Shown: positions 1-12,132 of the stretch, piece after piece
Layout: every line of letters begins with the position of its first letter
Numbering within the stretch: the stretch's first letter is position 1
NCBI GenBank assembly: GCA_023078555.1
Contig: CM041199.1
Span: 3,282,513-3,346,512, forward strand
Direction: 5' to 3'
Origin: Ulva prolifera
Taxonomy: Eukaryota > Chlorophyta > Ulvophyceae > Ulvales > Ulvaceae
DNA length: 64,000 nt
Notes under the pieces: generated by a model
Databases searched by the model: none
Told to the model about the DNA's origin: nothing
What the model saw: only the letters and a program-made list of their open reading frames with translations
Made by a program: the position numbers and the translations under genes

Positions 1-368
1 CATGCAGCACCACGGCGCTGGCTGCGGGGTCGGGGGTCGGCGGCGCTGATGGCTCGCCGTCCAGCGATGACATCACAGTGCGACGGACACAGCAGCCGAA
101 CGGCGGCGAGGTGACGGAGACGTGGTACTCCAACTTTACGGAGCCGGGACAGGAGCCAAGCTATGAGTACGCGCTGACTGCGACGGTCAGTTCGATAGAT
201 GTGGATGTGTCGATGGCGATCTACGAGGGCTTGGTGCTGTTCTCTGACACGCTTCAGGCCGGGTCTGTGATTGCAGATGACTATACGGACGACTATGTGG
301 CAGATCCGGAGGGGACTGCGGAGGACTACTACCAGGAAATGCTAGAGCGAGACTACGATGACAATTAG
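1..368 (+). CDS. Left-truncated acidic protein, C-terminal exon
   Basis: The frame is open from the left edge of the window to a TAG stop ending at 368, giving about 121 residues with no obvious ATG. A TGCAG acceptor at positions 3-7, the same form used by the resolved genes here, suggests the exon starts at 8. The C-terminus is acidic and Tyr-rich (residues such as DDYTDDYVADPEG). A stretch around WYSNFTEPGQEPSYEY lines up loosely with the Asp/Glu-rich C-terminal third of the secreted protein at 9988-11151 (VDYIEDGEEPEFVV), so the two may be paralogues. I recognise no named family. The 5' part of the gene lies outside the window. Confidence 0.5.
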   Translation, partial: CSTTALAAGSGVGGADGSPSSDDITVRRTQQPNGGEVTETWYSNFTEPGQEPSYEYALTATVSSIDVDVSMAIYEGLVLFSDTLQAGSVIADDYTDDYVADPEGTAEDYYQEMLERDYDDN

Positions 369-3300
369 AGAGGCATAGATGCTGTGAAAGGTGACAGCCA
401 ATCCATATAAGGTTGTAGAAGGTAACATGTACAGGCCACCCATAGAAGGGTGTAGCCCCGTTTTAGACGCTGTACCCATTAGCTAATTGTCCAGGACCGT
501 AGATGCCAGTGTCACAAGCCCAAAGTAGTCTGCCGTTACGACGAGGTCGGATGACTGAGGTGATGGTGCTGTAGCCTTGCACTGGTGGTGAAGTCTGGTA
601 AATGCCGTACATGGGGTTTTCCCGCTGACAGCAACTGTATTTCTCTTTCTTTTGTTTTGCGGGCCACGTACGTCCGTACGTACGTTTGTTTGTCGCTGCC
701 ATCCACTGCAGCGGATGCACATGTGTCACAGAAGTGTGCACACTTCTCACGTGAGAAAGAAACAACGATCCTCGAGGCATATGCATACTGCGAGGGCGGT
801 CACAGGGCCGCAGCGTGTCACTGAACGATGTTTCCACGCTTTGTTTTAGAATTCTGTTTTACATGTTGCTGCTGGGGGGAGTTGGTGCACCTCATGAGGA
901 ATGCCACAGGCGAAGCAGCTGCTTTGGTAGCAGCTGCTTGTGTGGCTATGGGCTGCATGCGCTCATGGCCGTTGCTGAGTGTTTGAAATTGATTAATTGT
1001 TTTGACACTGTGGTCGAAATACAACATTTGGTAGACGATGCAGGCAGGGCTGTGCTCAGTCAAGCAAGTCAGAAAAGTCACGTGGCTGAGGTCTGTGTAG
1101 ACAATTTGATCTATTACAAACACAGTGGCAGTTTGGCAGTCAAAGGCAACTTGCCTGAAAACAGTAAGCACAGAACCTCAGAATCAGCCTCACAGGGTTT
1201 CTTCATCAGTTCTGAATTCAAAGATATGTAGTATATACACTATATCATAGTAAGACACCTACGCTGGGAATTTCAGTTCCATGGGCTCTGAAATAAACCA
1301 GCGAAAGGCAAACATGTACATGCTTAATAATTATTGCTTATAATTGGCATCCCTCAGGCTGCTGACGAGTCAAGACTACCGCAGGGGGCGCCGCAGGGGG
1401 CGCCCGTACGGGCACATCTAGATTTCGTCGCATGCCAGCAAGTGCGAGGTCCGCAAGACTTGCGTGAGAACAGTCAGAGAACTAAAAGCAGAAGCAGGAC
1501 GACACCAGACCAACCATCCAAGAGAATTACGACAACGGCTCACTCCTGCTTGTGTGTCAATGTTGGTGAAGTGTGCGATGTCAGTGGGCCAGTCGAGTGT
1601 GTGTTCTCTTTGCAGGTGCGTGCAGGACCTGCTAGCCCAGAATGGAGCAAGGGCCGTGCCCTCTGAGAGCACGACCGCGAATGTGCACATGCCGCTGCTT
1701 CTGCGTTAGCACCTGGGATCGTTGCTACCCTCCGCTTCGGAATTGCTCCCTGTCATGAACTGGTACATGCCAGGAATGTTCGTCATGCGACGATCTTGGT
1801 TATCGCAGCGCCTAGCGAGGAAAGTGCCCTGAACGTCACAACACGATGTTGCTGGCGACTGCCTGCACTTGGCCGAGGTCTGTCACCTATGTCCGATCAC
1901 GCGGTGGTATGACACCGGGGGCCCCAGGACCTGCTGACAGCTGCAGCGTCGGATCTTCATCAGCAGGCAAGCTCCAGACCTGCTGACAGCTGCAGCGTCG
2001 GATCTTCATCAGCAGGCAAGCTCCAGTTTTTGCGCTTGCTTTTGTCATTTTGATAGTACAAGACACTGAAAGTGAGTAATCAGAAAACAGGCAGGGCATG
2101 ACCTCTAAAAATACAATCATTGCGAAACTAGACTCAAGTCAAGAGTGTCCCAGTGAAACTACGGTTGCACGTACCTCAGTGAAACACAGATATCATGTAG
2201 CTATCAATGCATTCCTTGTGTGATGAGCAGCATCCATGGAGAGGTGCAAAGCTCGATGGTGTTCGAGTCTTGACACAGCATCACATAGTTTGCACGTGTC
2301 TGCTGTCCGAGAGTCTGCGACCTACCTGTGGTTTGTGTGATGGCGGATGCGTACATCTGCAGCATTGGCCCTGCACTACTGCCACCTGTCAAAGCATTGA
2401 CATCATGGGCCACAAAGCAATTGAAACTCCTGACTGCCTGGACCGACCGACTCTTCAAATCTGAAGTGCTTCAGCTTGAACCGAATCGCAACGGCAAACG
2501 CATGGCGGTGGATGCAGACTCCACCATGGGTGTGGCGGCCACCGGTGGCCAAATGCACACGTGGCAGCTGGTCGAGCCTCGTGGCAACACTCCAGCGCCG
2601 TGATGGAGCACCCGGCACGTGCCGATTGCCGTGACCCGCGAGCGCTGCGGCGTGCTGGGCGCCGGCACATCCCACCACAGCACGGCCCTCCTTGTTCAAC
2701 TTCCAGCGCCTGGCGGGCTCACGTGCGGATGGGCAGGATGCCAGTTTCTTGCATGCCGAAGTTGTCTCTTGATGTAGGTGTGAGCCACCTGCATGTGCTG
2801 TGTGCTGCGTGCTGTGCTACAGCTGCATCCGGACGTCTGGGATAGCGAGACGTTTGCCGGCATCATGATGGCTCGGGGCGAATGCACCTGCCCATGACCG
2901 CCTAGGCTGGCACGTGTCAATGGATGCCAGAATTGCAGAGTTTTCATTCGTTTCATTCGCACTGCGTTTGACTGTCACCACAATGGCGTGCATGTGCGCA
3001 CATGCATGCTGCTGATCATTGCAGCGGTCAGTGCTTCTTGCCGCTGCCAGACAACAAAGTACGCACACGGCCTCGGCCGCGACCACCATGTGGTGGAACG
3101 CGCATGTACGGCCAAGGCCAACAGTCCCAAGATTTGGCAGCATTGCAGCGCCGCTATGGCTGCGCACCCCGGTGCATTCTGAGCTCAGCCTGAGGCTCCT
3201 GAACGGTGGGCCGCCACTAGCAGTACTGCGGCTTGCAGCTGTACTGGCGCACCTGCCATGGTAGTGTTTCGCCTAAATGCTTGCTGCCTGGAGGATATGA

Positions 3301-4507
3301 GGCAGAGTGGAGCGGCGATGTCATCAGCAGATGGCAACACCTGCCGTGGAGACATCTGCCGTGCGCGTGTTCCTGCTTGTGCTGCCATCAGCCAAAAACA
3401 TGGTGATCTGCACGTATCCAGATCAAGTGAAGGTCTGAGCTGCAAGTTCGTATCTATGCCTTCGCTGACAAATGCTTTGCAAAAGAGTGAACGGGAGAAG
3501 ACAAATGCTCAGTGCTGTGGCTTCGCTGACAAATGCTCAGTGCAGGTTGGCTGATAGCACTGTGCACCAGAGGACGACCTCGAAGCTCCAGTAAAGGACT
3601 CAGGATTTGTAAAGTAAAGTAGAGGGAGACTGAACCTGGTTTTTAGTTTTTTTTTTAAAGATATTAGTCATTAATCTTAATTAATCTAATCTGGTGCAGT
3701 TCACCAACGCCGGAGCTTCAACCCGGAGGTCAACTGCACTACACGCACCAAGCACAGACGCTCTGCTGGCAAGACTGTGAGCTTGAATTACAGGCACGTC
3801 CTCATGTGATACATGTAGCCCAGACATTCAGGTGAATGAGGGCGGACCAGCGTACACGCGTGCTGCAGAGGCCTTGATCAGTACGCGAGGTCTGAGCGCC
3901 TCGGCATGTATCTGCAGGTCTGCAGTAAAAGTCGTAAGGAAAGCTCAGACGACTGCTCAAACGTGACGTTGTCCGTTCCTGAGGTGGACCATCGCCACAA
4001 CATGCATGTTCATCGTGTGCGCCAGCACCGCCGCTGCAGCAGAGTGCTGTGTCCCGTCATGATGTTTATTGTCACATCTGCGCGGCAGTTGCTCAAGTTG
4101 ATCTCTGGTGCCGCCTCAGGCAGTGCTGCGTTCAAACTCTCCGTATGCATGTTCCCATTGAGACCAGCTGAACGAGCCCGGGTGATATTCGATTGATGCT
4201 GACCACTCCACATGTGTAGCAAATTTACATTTTCTGTACAGCTGCTGACACGTACTCCTTGATACTCCGAGCTGAGGCAATCAAGCTGATACAAGCGGCA
4301 ACGAGCTTCATGCCGTCTGGCGCAACGTTTACAAGTTGCCGTGCTGATTCACATCCGCTGTTTCATTTGATGCTACGGCAGTACCCGCAGTGCACAAAAA
4401 CAAGTGCGCAGTGCGCAGTCATGGCCGATAGTGTCGCTGCGTAGCAGGTTAGCAACAGCACGCCGCGCCTTGAAGTCGGCACTGTTTGGCGTAGTCTGGC
4501 CAATACT
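369..4507. other. Intergenic, no convincing gene
   Basis: Many short frames occur on both strands but none has a clear start, domain or splice pattern. A 138-codon frame at 815-1231 has a hydrophobic N-terminus but no ATG at its head. Visible structure: a 49-bp tandem duplication at 1928-2025, a repeated 17-bp CTTCGCTGACAAATGCT motif near 3460 and 3522, an R1-like fragment near 3609, and an AT-rich stretch near 3630-3690. Confidence 0.5.
1928..2025. repeat. Tandem duplication, 2 x 49 bp
   Basis: Two adjacent 49-bp copies (1928-1976 and 1977-2025) are identical apart from boundary bases. Each contains GACCTGCTGACAGCTGCAGC. No gene overlaps it. Confidence 0.95.
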
Positions 4508-5795
4508 ATGTATAGTAGCTCGCTAGAAGGTCGAAGATGCAGCGATGGTGATGAGAAGGCTGCCGCCTGTCCAGAACAGTACAGCTTGCCACATGCGCCG
4601 GCAAACAACACAGACAGAGAAGGGCATCAGTTTCGGGCTTGTTTCTACCGTCTTGGAGTCCGCTCAGATGCGTGGGATGGCTGGGCAACAATTCATGAGA
4701 ATCCGCACCGACTGTTCCTAGCTCATTTCTTGGTTTGGTTCGTTGCATTGACCCGAGCTTCTTTCTTGACGATCACCAGTAGACCCATTCGATGGGGTCA
4801 TCATTTGCCTTGTGCTGTTCTCCTCACTAGCAATCTCATCTGGATTGTGATTCTTTGGAGGTGGGGGCCGATAGCAGCCAGGACAAGGGCCTGCTATGCC
4901 ACAGGATTTGTCACAATCGGGATGCAGCTGGTCATATCAATCAGTCTAATGCTAGGGCCGACAGAGTGGAGCCCCTTTGGAAGCAGACTCACTTTCATCT
5001 GCCTGGATGCACTCGCTGTTTGGTTGGGTAGTCTGTCTGGTCAGTTTGGAAGCTGGGCACCTGATCATCCTTCACAACCACACAGGTATGAGGTCCGACC
5101 TATGGGCATGCATGTGCTGTGCATCATTACCGTTTCATGCATCCCTGATTTGGGTCTCTCTTGCCGCGTGCGATCTATGCTTCCTAGTCAGTGGATGCAC
5201 ACCTTCCATGCTGGGCAGCGAGAGCTGTTCAGTAGTGAGGCCTGCTGCAGGACGTTTGCCGAGCCGTTGGTGACGGCAACAGTCCGCGCACTTCGTGTCA
5301 CAGATGCTATCACCGACATGTACGTGATCAAGGTGATGCTGCAGCGGGTACGACTATGCTCTCCATCTGTGTGTACACACTGCTCCGACAGGCAGCATAA
5401 CTGGTCCCCACCTCATCCTCGCCCTTCTGATCCCCACCTTTGAGCTTGCAGCCTCAGTGGCTGCCGCGGCGGATGAGTGATACGACGGCCATACCACATC
5501 GTTGCAACAGCTGTGGATTGGGTGTACCTGCTCCGACAGCGTGATGCACGACATGAGTACATACGTATTGCAGGCAGAGGAGCCATGCTTCTGGTTCGGG
5601 CAGCAGCAAGCCTGCCTGCGCTGGCGCGTCATGGCGGCCTTTGCGGGAGCCTTTGCAGTGATGGACCTATGCGCGAGCATGTACATCAGCATGGGGCTGA
5701 CCGCCACTGCGAGCGGCCAACCTCCGGAGGGCAAGCTGCGGTGCGCTCCGGCGCTTGCTGCCTCTGAGCTGTCGCAGTGTAGGCTGGCGCTCTAG
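4508..5795 (+). CDS. Probable six-helix membrane protein
   Basis: Three exons fit one frame: 4508-5085, 5345-5476 and 5540-5795 (321 residues). Donors are GTATGA and GTGATA; acceptors are CTGCAG and CCGACAG; phases match at both junctions. Hydrophobic segments lie near residues 69-89, 101-118, 131-150, 160-178, 214-235 and 266-290, with a soluble N-terminus of about 65 residues and a short C-terminal tail. No catalytic motif is visible, so the role is unknown beyond a polytopic membrane protein. The ATG at 4508 is the first in a long open frame. Reading through the first donor also stays open to 5443, so intron 1 rests mainly on the phase match and on recovery of helices 5 and 6. An extra small exon between 5086 and 5344 cannot be excluded. 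Confidence 0.55.
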
Positions 5796-6719
5796 TGACC
5801 CAGGAGAAGTTAGTGCCAGCACCCCCGCTTTATCATGGCTGTGTGCGGCTTTTCATCACAGAGTAGGCAGGTGCGTGGCACAGGTGTGTAGGCCAACGTA
5901 GGTATCTCGCCATTTATGTGAATCGCCGCAGAACGATCGTGCAATCGGCGCAAGTATGGAAAAAAAAGTAGCAGCGCCTGCATGCACAGGACGGCCTTGC
6001 TTTTGGTACACATCCGCCGGCGTGTGCTTGGCGGTCTGCGGATCTGTGTCTTTTGATGCGCCGGTGGTGGGTTTCCTAGGCGTGGTGGGTGTCGCGTGCG
6101 TGCGTGTCTGTGTGTTTGCTTCGTCTGTTTGCTTCTTTCGCGGTGCTGCCCGCCTTGCTGCCTTTGACCTTGTAACACATCCGCCGGCAGTGCTGAGCTG
6201 GGTGAGGGACCTTTAGCGTGGGAATGTAGACACACTGATGTTAGCTGTCATCACTCGGGCCGACATTGCTCACAGTCGGCCGCTCACATGCATGCTGTGT
6301 GCCCATGACGCATGCTGCACCTACGTCAGTAAGCAGGCATGCCCTGCGGCTCATTGTTGACAACGGCAAAGCTATGGCATTCCTGAAGTTTTCGGGCTGG
6401 CACCTCACCATCACAACCAGACCTCAACAAACACTGTGTGGAAGCTGGCTCGGGAGATACTCGTGTACTGTGTTTGCCGGGACCAATCTACTATTCTGTA
6501 ACACCAAGTCGTTGTATGTCAGGGGTCTGACAAGCCAATGCTGAGGACCAGTCTCTGTACACATTTCCCGGCCACGTCAAAACCCATGAAAAATCCGGTG
6601 TCTGCCTGTGGCGGCTTGTTCCCTTCAATTGGGTGCCCCGCCAAGCAGCAAATCCAACTGCACCATGCACACAAGCCGGAGACGTGACTGCTTGCGCTGG
6701 CCAGTGACAGTGTGCGCGG
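5796..6719. other. Intergenic with one R2 element
   Basis: This gap contains the R2 repeat copy at 6008-6188. A 92-codon frame at 6266-6544 has no support. Undetected 5' exons of the gene at 6720 could lie here. Confidence 0.5.
6008..6188 (-). mobile_element. R2 dispersed element, copy A, with direct repeats
   Basis: A 153-bp insert (6022-6174) is bounded by a perfect 14-bp direct repeat, ACACATCCGCCGGC, at 6008-6021 and 6175-6188. Read on the minus strand it begins TACAAGGTCAAAGGC directly after a GTGT that ends the repeat. It shares the CAAGGCGGGCAGCACCGCG block and the CAGATCCGCAGACCGCC block with copies B and D. It has no terminal inverted repeat, no poly-A and no coding capacity. The direct repeats look like target-site duplications. 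Confidence 0.85.
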
Positions 6720-7432
6720 ATGTGCAGGACTAGGGCGCGCCGCAGCGCGCACATCGTGGCGTTCACGTGCGAGGTTGGCGTGATGTTTGTCACCCTCGTC
6801 ACGCTGTTCAGCGACTTTGAGGAGCCTGCAACCAGCATCACGGCTGCCGAGCGCCGGTGCGCCCCTCGCGCACCCCCGTGGGGTGATCAACCCCCCCCCC
6901 TCCATGCCCAGCCTGCCCTTCCTGCCGCCCTGCGCACACATGCCCTGTGAGCCAGGAACTGAGTCAAATGGGTCACAACGAACATGCTGTGAAGATGCCT
7001 CTGATCCAGACTGTTGCAGCACGATGATGCCGCACAGCCGACTGTCAGGGCCTGCATTCTGCTGTCAGCCCCAAGGGCCGCACGCCGCGTTTGCATACAC
7101 CCGCTGGCATGTGAGTCGTCGCAGTATGCAGGAGCTCCATTTCGCTGACGGTCGCATCCTTCCTCATCACGGTGGCCTCGTTCGCGTTGACCATGCTCGG
7201 CATGAGGAGAGTGCTCCACGCGCTGAACCGCGTCACGGCGGAGGTCCGCGCCCGTATCTCGAGCGCCTCCCCTATGAGGCTCCAGCCTGACAGCCACCAG
7301 TCGTCCAACACCACCCCCCCCTGTGCCGCCCCCTCTTCCAGGCAATGCGAGCCGTCACGGCTCTACCCCACCACCTCTGCTGCACAGCCTGGATCCTCTG
7401 CAAATGCACACGCACTACCCCACTGCATCTGA
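6720..7432 (+). CDS. Possible small membrane protein, two exons
   Basis: Exon 6720-6856 ends at a GTGCGC donor and exon 7132-7432 follows a TATGCAG acceptor. The phase-2 junction joins cleanly to give about 145 residues. Each exon carries one hydrophobic helix: around AHIVAFTCEVGVMFVTLVTL in exon 1 and VASFLITVASFALTML in exon 2. A basic amphipathic stretch (MRRVLHALNRVTAEVRAR) and a Pro/Ser-rich tail follow. The splice sites match the form seen in the array genes, which is the main reason for calling it. The ATG at 6720 is the simplest start, but a TGTGCAG acceptor at 6721-6727 means further 5' exons are possible. The family is not recognised. Confidence 0.4.
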
Positions 7433-8267
7433 CTGCCAGACGCTTGCACGTGCACCTTCTCTGAGCCAGCGCTTTGGCGCCAGGGGCCGGTGCATCTCTG
7501 GGGAGCCCGCAGTGGGGACGGCAGGGGCACGGGCCTCTAGGAGGTGCTGGCGGCTAGGCACGTTTCTCGATGGGGTCTCGCCGAGGTTCAAGGACGGCCA
7601 CTGATGCTGATGTCTGCAGGAGTAGCAGCCTACCATATGCATGCACCCTGGCAGGCAGCCACCGGCCCCTGGCGCGGGTGCAGTCAATGTATAGAGGGGC
7701 GCGCACTTTCACTAGGCAACGCATGCATACACACAGTCTGTGACCCACTTAGAATTGTTGCAGAACGTGTAGCAGCAATTGTCCAGGAATCTGGAGGCGG
7801 GACGCACCTGACTTGGAGCTGGTGCGGCCACGGCGGCCCGCCTGCTGAGGGCACGCGACATACGCTGGATGCAAGCCAGGTTCATACACTGATTTCAGTT
7901 TGGACTGGCCAGCAGCATCGCAGCATGCTGACGTGTATGGATTCCCTTTTGGTGTGGCTTCATCGCTCAGGTTTGCAACCTGCAGGGCCAGGGGATTTGA
8001 GTCGACGCGATCCAGCCGCGCCGTGCCGTGCCGGGCCCGCTGCACTCTTCAAGGCATAACATGAATGGAGTGACTGAAACTTGGCAGTGTACAGCTGGAA
8101 GAGGATCCGCGTTGGCCTGGGGTGGCACCGTGGGCATGGCCCCATGCATTGGCCGGACGATCAGCAATTAAGCAGCACCCTGTAGAAACTCAGGTAGCTA
8201 CTTATCCACAGCCTACTCAGCAAGACTCCGTAGCCACGTGTGCTGTTGTACATATCGAATATGTGAC
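7433..8267. other. Intergenic, nothing supported
   Basis: Frames such as 7544-8059 lack domains or splice support. I see no repeat or RNA gene here. Confidence 0.5.
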
Positions 8268-8500
8268 AGCTGCACGGGTGTTACAAGGACAAAGGCAGCA
8301 AGGCGGGCAGCACCGCGAAAGAAGCAAACAGACGAAGCAAACACAGAGACACCCACGCACGCGACACCCACCACGCCCAAAAAACAAACCCCATCACAGG
8401 CGCAGCAAAAGACACAGATCCGCAGACCGCCAAGCACACACCCACACACCCACAAACCCAAACCCACACACGCCCCGCACAGACCCAGCTGCACGGGTGT
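8268..8500 (+). mobile_element. R2 dispersed element, copy B, with direct repeats
   Basis: A 205-bp insert (8282-8486) is flanked by a perfect 14-bp direct repeat, AGCTGCACGGGTGT, at 8268-8281 and 8487-8500. It begins TACAAGGACAAAGGC and becomes CA-rich towards its end. Orientation is opposite to copies A and D. The frames running through it are repeat translations, not genes. Confidence 0.88.
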
Positions 8501-9987
8501 AGCAGAAGTACTAGTTCACATGTGCGCACATGTGCCCAGTTCGGCAACACATTACTCACACAAGATCTGCTGCACTGGCAAGATATACCTGGGGGTACAT
8601 AGCCACAGTACACGTGCACGTGCTGCATGGGCAGATGGACAGATCTCAACCTAGCCCTGGCGGCAGTGTTGCAACACCTTCGATACAACGCTGGAATTAG
8701 CGTGTTGTATTGTGGTTGCTTGGGCCCGTTCACTCACATGCGAAACATGTAGGCATCAGCTTACAGAAGAGCACCATGGCCATTGGCTGGGCATCAAGTG
8801 GCATGGCGAAATTCGCCGTTGCAGCGACGTGAACGATCGATGCGCTGAGTTCAGCTTAGCGGGAAGCCTAGTCCATGATTGTTAGACGGCTTTCGGTCTG
8901 GAGCGAGCGCATCCGTGCCGGAGGCGTATCCTGTGCGCATGATAGCGAGCAACCGATAGCGTAGCTACCAGGCAGCGCTAAGAACGCGCGCCGCCCCGCA
9001 GCGATGAACAGGAACTCATGGACAACTGCTCTGAGTTATGCGATCATCCTGATCATGCGATTTCGTGGCAGCACCATGGGGCACCGCCTTGCATCCGAGG
9101 TGCATTTGTGGAGACACCGCGGATGCACCGCATGATTTGCAATTTCATAAGACTGCGGGAAGTAAATTGCTGAGTAATGTGGAAGCAAGTTTGGTCATCA
9201 GATCTAGACGGAGCCACACCTTCACGAGCACTCAGCCCAGCAGAAGATACGGCTACGTGCGCTCGCCTGAACTCGCTTGAACCGTTGAACTTCAACGTAT
9301 CGCGTCCGCCACATCGACGTCGACAGTCGCGTGTCGGCTTTCGGAAACCGAGACCCCGGCGTGCAGTGTCGTGTGTATCCGTGGCGAGCAGGCTCGTAGA
9401 GATCCAACTTGGATCTTAAAGGTAAGCTACGGACGAACGAGGTGAGATCAGATTGAACGTGGGATACTGCGTCTTGCATACAATGTCAACCTGCCACAGC
9501 ATGCGGTCCTCTCTCTGATTTGTATGGAACGTTTTTAAGGTAAAGTAAATCGTTGTGGTGGCTGCTCGCTGCAGCGATAGCACTAGGCCGGGCGCGTCTC
9601 TGAAGCAACCATGGTCGACTGCCCTTACGGCGTTAGCCTGGTCCCGGACGCAATTCTCAACTTGAATGCGACCCAGCCACCGCGAATGAGGTTGAGCAAT
9701 CGTGTCTAGGTACACTTGTGCCCAGAAAGATTGCATCAAGCATACATGCACGCAGTGAACTGAAATCAAACAGGCAATGGTCATGTAATTACATGTAAGT
9801 GGACGATCTGCGATCCATCCAGTTTGACCTGATCAGCTATCCTCCCCCACCTGCTCTGATCAGGACATTTCCTGTGAGAGATGAATTCAGATTGAAGCCG
9901 ACCTCAGTACTACCTTAGTAATAGTAAACTGCGTTGACAACTTGAATCCGAATTGACATATGCCCCTAGTGCCTGTGCAGAAAGCCC
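8501..9987. other. Intergenic; probable 5' region of the 9988 gene
   Basis: No gene is supported. R1-like fragments lie near 9540-9555 and at 9923-9964. A TGTGCAG at 9974-9980, seven bases before the ATG at 9988, has the acceptor form of the spliced genes here, so a 5'-UTR intron is likely. I could not place its donor. Confidence 0.45.
9923..9964 (+). repeat. R1 repeat fragment
   Basis: It matches the 3' half of the R1 unit (GTTGACAACTTGAATCCGAA, then CATATGCC) and ends about 24 bases before the ATG of the 9988 gene. It may lie inside that gene's 5'-UTR intron. Confidence 0.55.
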
Positions 9988-11151
9988 ATGGCGAGCGTGT
10001 GCCTTCTTCTCAGCACCTGGCTTCTCCTGCCAGCAGTGCATGAGGTCCATGCATACCAAGCCGACAAAGGCTATGGCACCATGTATCCATTCGAAGTCGA
10101 CGATGCAGTGGTGACAGGTGTTGCCAGCTCGGCGCACCAGGCGGCCTTTGATGCCGATCTGCCGCCCCCCGGCTGGGGTAGCATCGGCCCGCACGCATAT
10201 GCTATGCCGCAGAGGAGCCTGCTCCACGGCAACCGCAAGCCTTGGAACTACTCAGTGTGCAATCGCTGCACGATTGTCTCCTGCAGTGGCTCCAAGTGCA
10301 GCGGCCACTGCAAGAAGAACAAGACACTGTACTTCTGCAAGACTCGCCGGGGTGTGGCCGACTTCCGCTGCACCCCGCCGAAGCCAAAGGAGCTGCCGGA
10401 CCTCTCTGTGGATTATCTCGGCGATTACGACTCCGCTGTCGTAACCGCCCCTGCACCGTTCATCGGCTGCGCGCAGATTGCGGGGAAGACATCGACAGGG
10501 TGCCCGGAGCGCCTCACGCGCGCGCCGCTGCCCGGAGGCGGCCGCGTCATCGTACTGGAGAGCAAATGCATGGCTGAGCGCTACCTCCCCGAGTGCCCCG
10601 GCCCGACCCCGCTGTACCCGTTCGGCATCTGCGAGTGCCGTGTTATAGTCACACGGCCGAAGCTGCACATCGAGCATGGGCCGTGCAATTTCACGCAGCT
10701 CTCTGGCGACACGGGAACCATCACGCTGCCGCGGCGGCTCGGTGCTGCTGCGGAACCTGAGGCCATCGTGCAGTCGGACGGAAACGTGACGACGACTGGG
10801 TTCGTCGATTACATTGAGGACGGGGAGGAGCCGGAGTTTGTGGTCACCAGGGATGTAGAGTCAGACGCGGGTGACGTTGCTTTGAAGCTCGAGATTTTCC
10901 AGGTGGACACGATGGTTGTCAATCCAGACAACGATTACAGCGTTCTGGAGGAGGAGGAGGACTTTGCCGAGGAGTATGAGGAGGTGTACGGGGAGGACCC
11001 CGACACGGGGGGCGGAGACGATGACAGTGATAGCTCTCCCGATAGCGCGGGAGTCGTGTCGTCTACTACATCAACGACGTCCTCTTCGACGACGAGCGTT
11101 GTGCGTGCGGGTGCGTCTGCAACCGCGTCTGTTGTCAATACGACGGTCTAG
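9988..11151 (+). CDS. Secreted Cys-rich protein with acidic C-terminus
   Basis: A single open exon encodes 387 residues from ATG to TAG. Residues 1-22 form a clear signal peptide with a likely cut after VHA. A Cys cluster follows at 91, 94, 99, 104, 108 and 117, inside a basic segment rich in Lys and Asn. More Cys occur at 128, 161, 172, 194, 203, 215, 217 and 233. Residues around 260-350 are strongly acidic (EEEEDFAEEYEEVYGEDPD) and the last 35 are Ser/Thr-rich, as in O-glycosylated linkers. NYS, NKT, NFT and NVT sites suggest N-glycosylation. No named domain is recognised. Codons are GC-rich, unlike the flanks. The C-terminal third resembles the truncated exon at the left edge. A TGTGCAG just before the ATG suggests a 5'-UTR intron. 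Confidence 0.8.
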   Translation: MASVCLLLSTWLLLPAVHEVHAYQADKGYGTMYPFEVDDAVVTGVASSAHQAAFDADLPPPGWGSIGPHAYAMPQRSLLHGNRKPWNYSVCNRCTIVSCSGSKCSGHCKKNKTLYFCKTRRGVADFRCTPPKPKELPDLSVDYLGDYDSAVVTAPAPFIGCAQIAGKTSTGCPERLTRAPLPGGGRVIVLESKCMAERYLPECPGPTPLYPFGICECRVIVTRPKLHIEHGPCNFTQLSGDTGTITLPRRLGAAAEPEAIVQSDGNVTTTGFVDYIEDGEEPEFVVTRDVESDAGDVALKLEIFQVDTMVVNPDNDYSVLEEEEDFAEEYEEVYGEDPDTGGGDDDSDSSPDSAGVVSSTTSTTSSSTTSVVRAGASATASVVNTTV

Positions 11152-12132
11152 CTCGTAGATCAGCGTGCATGTTCCGAGTACGAGGCAGTGTCGAGCACGA
11201 GGCAGTGTCGTCATTGCTGAGGCAGGGTTGCTGCTCATGTATGTGGTGTACAGTATACGATTTTTTGTGCTCGTGCCACAAGCGAGGCGTAGCTATATGT
11301 TACCAACTGTAGTGCAGCAAGTAGAGAGTCTCGCGTTGCGAGACGAGTATGCCATGCATCTTTAATGTTGACATGGTGGCACTGCCTTTTGAGGATCTGC
11401 ATGCACGACGTCCGTGCAGGCGTGAATGCTGCTCTAACATTCTTTCCAGACCTGTAAATGCACTAGTTTGTAATTATGTCAGGCGATTTCAGTTTCGTTG
11501 GGGAGCAACTCCGATCTCCTGAGCCGAATGGCACAGCCTGTGCTGCGCAGATGGGATAACAGCGCGATGTGTATGGCTATCATCTGATGGCGGCCGAATT
11601 GGTGCAAGTACCTGCCTCCATGGTGTTGGACGGTGCAGCCGCCAGGATGAGAGCTGACGCCACGTGCGACCAGTACACAACGCTGACCTGATTGGTAGCA
11701 CCAATACTATGAAACCTAAAACAACTGCAAATGCTTTCACGAACTGCTTCGACCACGCTCTTGTTCACTGCTGGTCCACCTCTAGCCGATGCGTTCATGG
11801 AGAGACCGGAGCGAAGGACAGCTCCTATGTTTCAGGCCCTCAGAGTTTCTGAGACCTACCTACCAAGCACCGACGTACTCTACCCTGCCCTGCCTCGCCG
11901 CAGATGTCAGCCATAGACACGATACCATACCTGCTCCTTCCCAGAGTTCCACTCCTTTGAACATGCGTACCCCGCCGAATGCAGTGACATCCTTCCTTGG
12001 GGGCATGTGCACCCAGCCACATTCCCTCCCTCTAAATCCACGGGCAGCCCCATAGGGTGTTGCCTACAGTTGGCAACAGGCAGGCCCAGCGGCCGGTTGC
12101 TAGCCCCGTGATCAGCCCACTTGGTTCTTGAG
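11152..12132. other. Intergenic, nothing supported
   Basis: This is the 3' flank of the 9988 gene and of array gene 1, which converge. Several 60-90-codon frames overlap without support. Confidence 0.5.
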
